This document shows, one piece after another, positions 56,872-64,000 of a stretch of DNA of 64,000 nt. The notes under the pieces are model-generated. The model did not search any database, was not told the DNA's origin, and worked only from the letters and a program-made list of their open reading frames with translations. Location: positions 152,123,774 through 152,187,773 of the forward strand of contig CM077115.1 in the NCBI GenBank assembly GCA_039619475.1, read 5' to 3'. The position numbers and the translations under genes are program-made. The stretch is from Icerya purchasi. Taxonomy: Eukaryota; Arthropoda; Insecta; Hemiptera; Monophlebidae. The stretch's first letter is position 1. Each line of letters opens with the position of its first letter.

Positions 56872-59354
56872 TGTATATATATATAACTACATTATTAGCT
56901 GCTATACACGGCTTTACCGGTATAGTAATACCTTTTTAAATCTAAATCTATCAATTAATTTTTAAAAAAATATTTTTTTTAGGACATATATTACATTTCA
57001 ATTTTTTTAAATCTTAATTATATTTTACCCTACGTTTAGTATTTCATATGTGTATATATATATATAGTCATCATAAAATGTAGTTCTTTATAAATAGTAC
57101 ACTAATGCCTACGAGGCTTAATTTAAACAAACTACATCCATTGAATTCAAGCAGTCATTATTTCGCAAACATTTCGCCCCTCCCCTATCGGTTATGGCCA
57201 TGAGTCCGAATATGGCGTTCTGATTTAAGTTCTATTGGACGTGGACGAATTATTTTCGGTTATGACTTTTTAATAATAAATTACATGGTTATAAAATACG
57301 GTAATGCGGGAACGCATTTATATTAGTCCTAGGCTCGATAATGAAAACCATAAGATAAAGGTAACCAGAGGATCGAAATATACCCCGCTCCACAGGTGTT
57401 TTTTCGTACGATATGATGAGTGTACATATGTTAATTTCTGAATTCCCCTTAAATCTTTCTGTAAATATGAATTTCACGAATATTATAGGGAAATATTTTT
57501 CGCGAGTATTTCGAATAAATTGCTCTTAAACATGAACAATATTTTTAATAACGAAAAAACACTAAAGGAAAAGAGGAACAATTTAACAATTATAATCAGA
57601 TAATTATTCGGAACCAGTTGTATCGGTTAAAGAACGTGTGTACATTTGACGTATCAGAATGACTTTTACACAATATAGTATAGTTGTCGGATAAAGCGGT
57701 GTCAGACACTACGGACATTCGTAAAAAGAATAAAACCGTGTTATCTCTCGGTAGAAGAGCGAAGAAAAAAACTAGAGAAAAGAAATGAAAAAGTCTTGAA
57801 GAGTTGACTAAACGGACATCAGCTGACTGCTAGAAGTCGACATCGAGGTCATTCGCGACTGTATATATTTAATACGTTTTAATTTAAATTTAAGGTATAT
57901 TTGCATCCCATAATTACTCGTTAACAATTTAACAAATGTAGATTTGAGCGACGGAAATAATTTATAAGTTTTTTATTGATCTAATTGCTCTATCCCGAAT
58001 ATTCTCCTTTCTCAACGGTAAAATGTATATTATCGTACATGTCGGTTGATGATTTTATTACACTTTGTCAGAGTGTGTGTGTTGAGCGGAGCGGCTGGCT
58101 CCTTGTTTGTTCCATGTTTTAAATGTGCCTATGAATAAAATAATGCCCGATTATTAATCTCTCAATAATGGAATTTATCCTCGTACTGAAGAGTTTGATG
58201 TGCGCTATCATCCATTCTATTACCAGAATTTCAATGTCTAGTTTTCCATATTAGGCCCATCTCTTAAAGAAGTTATCTTTGTTGATGATAGTTGTAAACA
58301 TTTTTTTGGAAGCAAATATCCGATGTTTTCTAATTATAATTTACAATTTCCGCGGATTTTCTTTCTTTTCTTTTTCTATTTATATTAGCTTAAATATACA
58401 AGCAGTGTTTATTGTCCGAGTAAGTGAAAAGTTTAATAAAATATTTCAATAATGGTAGTTTTTTTTGTTTTGTTTTTATGGACTAAGGAACACATTAGCC
58501 CAATATTCTACTATCGACTCTACCACTGAAATCACCCATGACGGAAGAGTTTATTGTCTTCAAAACGGGCATGTATAGTGCTGCGTGCAAGGGGTTCATC
58601 ATGTAGTAGGTGTTGGTTTCGATATTTTAGACAGGATCTAACTGTCTATGAATAAATGGTTTTGAGCTGAATTACGGAATCTAGTTTCGTCAACGGTAGT
58701 AGGGTTTTATCTGCTTACGTGTGTAGTCCAATTTTTGCGTGCAATCATTTTCAGTCGAGTTATTTGAAGGTGTTCACGCCGAAGTGTTTAACTCTAGTTT
58801 CCTAGGAAATTGTTTTCGGTTTAGAGTTAAAGTTGTGATAGACGAATTATTACACAGTTTTACTGTTGAAAACTGTATGATTTTGTTTGGAAAAAATGTT
58901 AATCTTCGCCGAGTTATATTCAACCGATTTTTACATTAATTTGAAATCGCTTCAGGCGTTATGGCATTAATTGATCTCAGTGAGGATGTAACTAATTTAT
59001 TGCGGAAGGTCATGATATACGGATGCGTAATAATGTGTTGGTCTGACGATTGATAAATGTGCGATTTCATTTTTTTTTTTTTTGCGATATTATGCAGGTT
59101 GTCTTTGATGTGAACTGGTAACTGCGCTCGATCGGTCAAAATTCAGTCGATGATTTCGCATTAGGCTTTCTTCTTTAAATTTCAGTCGTATAGAATTTTT
59201 CCGTATTTGAAAGTCTTTTCGCAGTCGAAGCTAATCTCAGTATCAAAAGTTAAAGTTTTGATATTTTTGAAATTTCGGTAATGATAACTTTAATTCACAT
59301 TTAAGCAATGTATCTTGATGCATAACACATACGTACAATTGGCATCTTTTACCA

Positions 59355-59545
59355 ACTTCCAAAAAGAAGGAGTTTGGTTATACGTTTTTCTTGTTTTTTT
59401 TTTTTTTTTAACTCATATTCATATGTACCGATTGTAGTGATTCTTTTTCTATTAGAAAGAATACCATTCAACTTAGGTACCACGTGAGTACTGATGAAAA
59501 TCGGTGAGCATAAACTGAGTATTCGTCAAAAAACGTAAAAAGATA
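59355..59545. repeat. Dispersed ~200-bp repeat
   Basis: It begins ACCAACTTCCAAAAAGAAGG followed by a T tract, AACTCATATTCATATG and TGAAAATCGGTGAGCA. Related, diverged copies seem to lie at 39585-39680 (CATAACTCATATTCATATGG), 45130-45320 and 60685-60860. Boundaries are unclear. Confidence 0.45.
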
Positions 59546-59639
59546 CTGTTGTCGTTGTCGTTGTCACAGCTCTTGGAACAAGAGATAGCGTGCAACTCAT
59601 ATGATCCGACTTCCGGCATCCGTCACTGTTTTCTGGAAT

Positions 59640-60330
59640 GTTTTGCTAATCAGATTCGATGTTATCATTTCCGGTCTTCCTCTCTATTTATAAGGTTTCC
59701 CTTGTAGTTTTCCCTGTGCTGCCAACATGAAGATTCCGGTTTTTGGTATCTCATGAGCCCCATGTATTTCGCTTTCCTTCTCTGAATACTGTCGACTATT
59801 ACAGGGTTTCCTTCGTCTACTCTGGTTAGAACAATTTTATTACTGACAAAGTCTGTCCAGGGAATTTTTAACCATCTGCGATAACACCACATTTCAAAAG
59901 AACTTATGCTATTTTTACTATTTGCACTTATAATCCATGTTTCACATGCATACTGTAATTACATAGCAGCGCATTATTTTTTTCTTAAATTTCATACTTA
60001 ATCTGGGCAGTGCGTGACTCAGGTTGTTGAATACCTGTTTCGTCATTTCAATTCTTGATTTGATTTCTTTGTCATCTCTGCCATCATTACTGATGAGGCT
60101 ACCTAGATATCTAAATTCAGTTAAGTTTTCTATCTCCTCTCCGTCGATATAAATGGTATATTCTTTATTTAGTTCTGGTAAATTTAATGATTTTTGTTTT
60201 TTTAGTATTAATTTTCATTCCATATCTGAAACCGATTTTATTTATTTTGTTCACCGTTTTTTGTTCTTCTGTTTCTGCAAGTAATATTTTATCATCCGTA
60301 TAACTATTTCGTTTATACGTTGTTCATTTA
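59640..60330 (-). pseudogene. LINE-type reverse transcriptase C-terminal part (RTE/BovB-like), broken
   Basis: Read on the minus strand over shifting frames: FRYGMKINTKKTKIIKF (near 60230), followed by a degraded segment that corresponds to the usual 'YLGS.IS.DG...EIK.RI..' part (visible as SNDGRDDKEIKSRIEMTKQV, about 60090-60030). Next come a MWCYRRWLKIPWTD block at about 59890 and NPVIVDSIQRRKAKYMG at about 59805-59755. These blocks, in this order, are the thumb and C-terminal region of RTE-like LINEs. Stops and frameshifts are numerous. It is unrelated to family 1. Confidence 0.7.
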
Positions 60331-61150
60331 TTTTCCCTCCAATTTTTCCTATATTTGCAGGCTTGTTTAATCTCTTACGCGTATATGTATATTAAATGAT
60401 CTGGCTGAGTGTGAAAACCCTTGCGTCGTACGACTTTTTTGATATCACTTTTCTTATCCGAGAATTATACATTGATCTTGATTTTTGCACTCTGTTCCCA
60501 ATACAGATGTTTTTAACAAGCTGTATTATAGGTCTGTGTTACCGATGTTATATTTTTGTAATATTGTTATAAGCTGTTCATGGATAATTTTTTTTCGTAT
60601 TATTTTTGATTAGTATAACGGAGGCAATTAACTTGAAATACTATCAATTTGTCAAATTACCATGGAAATGTAGCTTTGTTTCCGGCTCCCAAAGAAAAGA
60701 GAAGTTATATGTTCCTAGGTTTTTGTTTTTTTTCTTTAATGTTTGTTCGCGTATAACTTATACATAAGGACTGATTTTACTGATTGTTTGTCTTTTATAA
60801 AGTGTACCGCTCAGACCATGATGAAAATCGGCACATATAAATTGAGCATTTTGTCGGTGTCGTGTTCAGAGCGACCCACCAATAATGGTGTGTACAGCAT
60901 GGGATCCTTTTTATTATTATTATTATTATATTCGACTTGGACGCGACCGTGTTCAAAGCGACCCTCAGACATTTTTATTACTATTATTATAGGCGAGCGC
61001 TCTCGGCCAAGTTATTTTGTTAAAACTGCTTGAAATAATAATACATGATTAGAAGCGTACTCATATTCGGTTTAGTCGTTAATATTTTTTAAATTAGAAA
61101 AAAATAAATGTTTGAATCCATTATCTGCATATTCTTTATGCAAAAACGTA

Positions 61151-61245
61151 TAAAAACACGTATTACAGAAAATAATTATTATTTAGAAAATATGGCTGTT
61201 TTATATTTTCTAAATAATAATTATTTTCTGCAATACGTGTTTTTA
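61151..61245. repeat. Long near-perfect hairpin (42-bp stem)
   Basis: Arms 61151-61192 and 61204-61245 are reverse complements over 42 bases with one mismatched position (TTACAG against CTGCAA). The loop is 11 bases. The arms contain ACACGTATTACAGAAAATAA. Confidence 0.9.
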
Positions 61246-61554
61246 TGTGTTTTTAACATTAATATTTTATTTTTAACTAAAAATGTAGAGCATTTACATA
61301 ATAGGGCGTTTTGTTAGAAAAATTAAACTGAATGCGAGTACGTCTCCATTCATCTATTATAATTTTTAACAGCTAGTAGTAGTACATCGGATATTTTCAG
61401 GAAATTACCTTTCCTGTCCGTTTTAGACGTCGGTTTTAAATACGATCGTTCTGAACACGTAACCATTTTGTCAAATAACATGAAAAAATGTGGGTCATTC
61501 GGATAATTTTTTTTTCTTCATATTTTTTATTATTGTAACGGAGACAATTGAATA

Positions 61555-61631
61555 AACCCTTAAATGGTAACAATAGGTCACTTACCATTTAAATTTAAAG
61601 GTGATAAATATTACGTTACTATTTAAGGGTT
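61555..61631. repeat. Short inverted repeat
   Basis: AACCCTTAAATGGTAA (61555-61570) pairs with TTACTATTTAAGGGTT (61616-61631) with one mismatch. It lies in repeat-rich sequence just left of the MITE-like copy at 61880. Confidence 0.75.
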
Positions 61632-61879
61632 AAAATATTATCAGTTTGAAAAAATTACCATGAAAATGTAACTTTTGATGTTTTCACTGTGGAAATTCAG
61701 TTCAAAATAACGAAATCGATTGTTTTGTTTTTTTTTTAAGTATAAAATATGGAGAATAATGAAACAAAAATGATGATTTTTAGCAAGAAAAAGATTCAAG
61801 TACGATGCTAAAAATTGTACAATAAAATGTTTTGTTTTTTTTAAACAAAAAATACCAACTTGCAGATTATAAAAATTAA

Positions 61880-62170
61880 ATAAAAACGTACTAAAAAGTA
61901 AAAAATAATTATTCGATAAAAAATATATTTCAGACTGATACAGCTTAAGGTTATTCTTATGCAAAATAAAATTTTTGGAGTCGGCATCAAATTCATATTA
62001 AAATAATAATTAAAAACTGCATTAAATATTCGTTAAATTATTCCTAGATATTGTAATATGAATTCGATGCCGACTTTAATAAGTATTAATGTTGTATAAC
62101 AATTGCGATGTTATTAAGTTATGTTACTCTAAAGTATATTCGTCGAATAATTATTTTTTACTTTCTAGTG
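61880..62170. mobile_element. Palindromic MITE-like element, copy 3 (diverged)
   Basis: It contains ACTAAAAAGTAAAAAATAAT, GGAGTCGGCATCAAATTCAT and ATTAAAAACTGCATTAAATA in the order of the copy at 43541, ending with TTATTTTTTACTTTCTAGTG. The two arms still pair in part but are more diverged than in copy 1. Confidence 0.65.
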
Positions 62171-63062
62171 CAATTTTGTTAAATTTTTATAAAAAACCTT
62201 GACGTCGGTGTTGTTTTTTTTTTTTTTTTTTTTGATTTTTTCTTTTGTAAAAAAACACTTTATTTCACAATTTTTTATAGATAATTTTTTTTTTTTAAGC
62301 ACACGCCAATCCGAGGAGTCGTGGCTAGGAAAGAATAAAAAGGGAGAAAATTCGTTAATTCAATTTTCAATGGTGTCTCGGATATGGATGATACAAAAAA
62401 AACAAAACAAACTAATCGTAGGGTTTCGGTGAATAGGAAAGGAAAAGGATTCGATGGGCAACGTAGTAAAGAGCAGGAAGTTTCTTTTGCTCTTTAAGAA
62501 ATAAAACTGTAGAACCTAATGTTTAAAGGAAGGGCGGAACAACTGCTCTCTGTATAAAAAGTAAATGTCGTCTTATGTAATTCCAGACGGATGTTGTTTT
62601 TATTTTTTTTTCAATTACGGATGAGAAGGCGGAAAAAATATTTTAGAAAATACGATTTTTATCGCAAATTAATTTCTATTCTAAAAAACAAAAATTTAAA
62701 AAAAAAATATATATATATATTTAATAATTACTAAGTGTACATTGCGGTAGATGTAAAAATAATAATAAAAATGTGATTTAAAACATAGCGACTTTGATTA
62801 AACTGTAGCCAATAATGAATTACAGTAATTTATACGCAGTATCTCAATGCTTCCTATGAAAAGTTTTTGGTTAGCTTGAGTCTCGGGTTCTCCTTAGAAG
62901 TCTGTCGGTATCGCTGTGTCTATTTAGATAAATTTCGATTTTCCTTTTCTACGCTACCAGGATTATCTAGCTGCGACCCAGGTAGAGTTGTGTACGAAGA
63001 ACAAAAAAAAGCTTTAGTGTACTATTTATAAATAAATATATTTTATGATAATACACACGCAA

Positions 63063-63063
<1 letters not shown>

Positions 63064-63117
<54 letters not shown>
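63064..63117. repeat. (CA)n(TA)n microsatellite with T tract
   Basis: CACACA repeats pass into TATATA repeats and then a run of about 16 T. Confidence 0.92.
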
Positions 63118-64000
63118 CGTAACCCTTCCCGAAATTTTAGTCTAGATACAGTCCTGGGTAGGAGCAAACATAATCCGCTCACATTAAAGTGTTCAGTTAT
63201 TAAGATCTTTATTTACTTTATTATTATTATCATTATCATTATTATTTCTGAAGACACTGATCGTGAGATTTATATCTGTAGGAAATTTTGCTGTTACTCG
63301 AACGCGTGGGTCTAGTACTAATTAGAATTACACCGTTGGTGAAAAGATTCCATTCAATGAAAAAGAAGTATTTTCCGTAGACGACTGACGTCTTGCGCAG
63401 GGAAAAACTTATAAAACTGTGATTAAAAATTGAGCTTTCTATAACTTTACAAATTTCTATTAATTGATTAAATTGGTTATACTAACTCCAAACTGTGATT
63501 CGCAGGTAGTTTTTCATATAATCTGATTATTTACTGGGATGGATTTCCATTAATGACTGAGGAGATGTGTAATTTTCGTTTTGATAAAACTTCTGGTTTT
63601 CAAAGTGGAAAATATAATTTAAATTCGTCGTTAACATCTATTCCTATATAACCGTGTTGTTTCATTTTTTAAAATATGTAATTAAAGAATGCCGTTCCAC
63701 GGAACCTTTTGATATGTAAATCACTTAAATAAAGTTATTTCGCAGCCTTCCATTAGTTTTAAGTTTCTTTTTATTGTTTTCGCGAGATTTTGACAATAAA
63801 TGACATAACTTACAAGTTACTTTTCTGACTGATTATTGTGCTGTTTTAACTTTTTAGATGCGTAAAAGAGAAAAATGTTTCAAACGATCGATAATGAAAT
63901 AGTTAATTTGTAAACAAAAAGAGTGACGGAACGTGTAAGAACGACGTTTACTTTTTTAGTTCGATAGAAAGGCTGTTTTTTCGATTCATTACTGCTGAGG

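Larger units (their letters stand above)
48129..64000 (+). other. Presumed first intron of cad (homeobox exon not found)
   Basis: From the GTAAGT donor to the window end I found no sequence encoding a homeodomain or another host exon. The interval holds MITEs, a degraded reverse transcriptase, hairpins and microsatellites. The reading as intron is inference. A plus-strand frame at about 52590-52734 (FQAAACLLDSNDPRVGFYPA then VEHRRPFRTYKRL) is not recognised. Stretches without a listed feature (48.9-54.0, 54.3-55.9, 56.9-59.3, 62.2-63.0 and 63.2-64.0 kb) show nothing I can name. Confidence 0.5.

Noticed and set aside
1..64000. tRNA or rRNA genes, CRISPR arrays, bacterial-type operons or a novel defence system
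   Set aside because: No tRNA-like A/B boxes with a cloverleaf, no regularly spaced repeats and no adjacent intact coding genes were found; the context is a eukaryotic chromosome.

Overview
The window looks like nuclear DNA of an insect, plausibly a hemipteran or another hemimetabolous species with a large, AT-rich, transposon-laden genome. The evidence is a split Nap1-like gene, a first exon of the homeobox gene caudal, intron-borne C/D snoRNAs and a metazoan transposon mix (mariner, Mutator-like, Helitron, hAT-like, non-LTR and LTR elements). No bacterial-style operons, CRISPR arrays or rRNA genes were seen. All family names come from motif recognition by eye; no database search was run.

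Region 1-9.6 kb is the 3' part of a Nap1 (nucleosome assembly protein 1) gene on the + strand. Only the last two coding exons are visible (7662-7778 and 9472-9638). The more than 7 kb upstream, read as intron, carries three related C/D-box snoRNA candidates in the host orientation (about 805, 1217 and 6311). Between copies 2 and 3 sits a decayed Mutator-like element (1684-5602), itself split by a mariner (1791-3082).

Region 12.3-22.8 kb is a transposon nest. Two 5'-truncated copies of one non-LTR retrotransposon family lie head to head (12.3-15.2 kb minus, 15.2-20.4 kb plus). The plus copy contains an antisense fragment of a second non-LTR family. An RNase H fragment and a second mariner (21549-22838) follow. 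A third, internally deleted mariner with very long terminal repeats lies at 25604-26499.

Region 27-42 kb holds an LTR with an adjacent primer-binding site (28243-28844, minus), a Helitron derivative with both canonical termini (29418-30575), and two members of an unnamed long-inverted-repeat element family (32842-36086 and 37815-40511). The first has 613-bp arms that look identical and a 9-bp target duplication. 3' fragments of the first non-LTR family are scattered at 34.4, 38.2-39.2 and 44.7 kb.

Region 46.6-64 kb starts with a GC-richer promoter/5'UTR-like stretch and caudal exon 1 (47330-48128), which ends at the hexapeptide and a GTAAGT donor. No homeobox exon was found downstream, so the rest of the window is probably a first intron of more than 15.8 kb. 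It is filled with palindromic MITEs, an hAT-like MITE, a degraded reverse transcriptase and two long perfect or near-perfect hairpins.

The only genes that look intact, as far as the window shows, are Nap1 and cad. Nearly every other coding stretch is a broken transposon gene.
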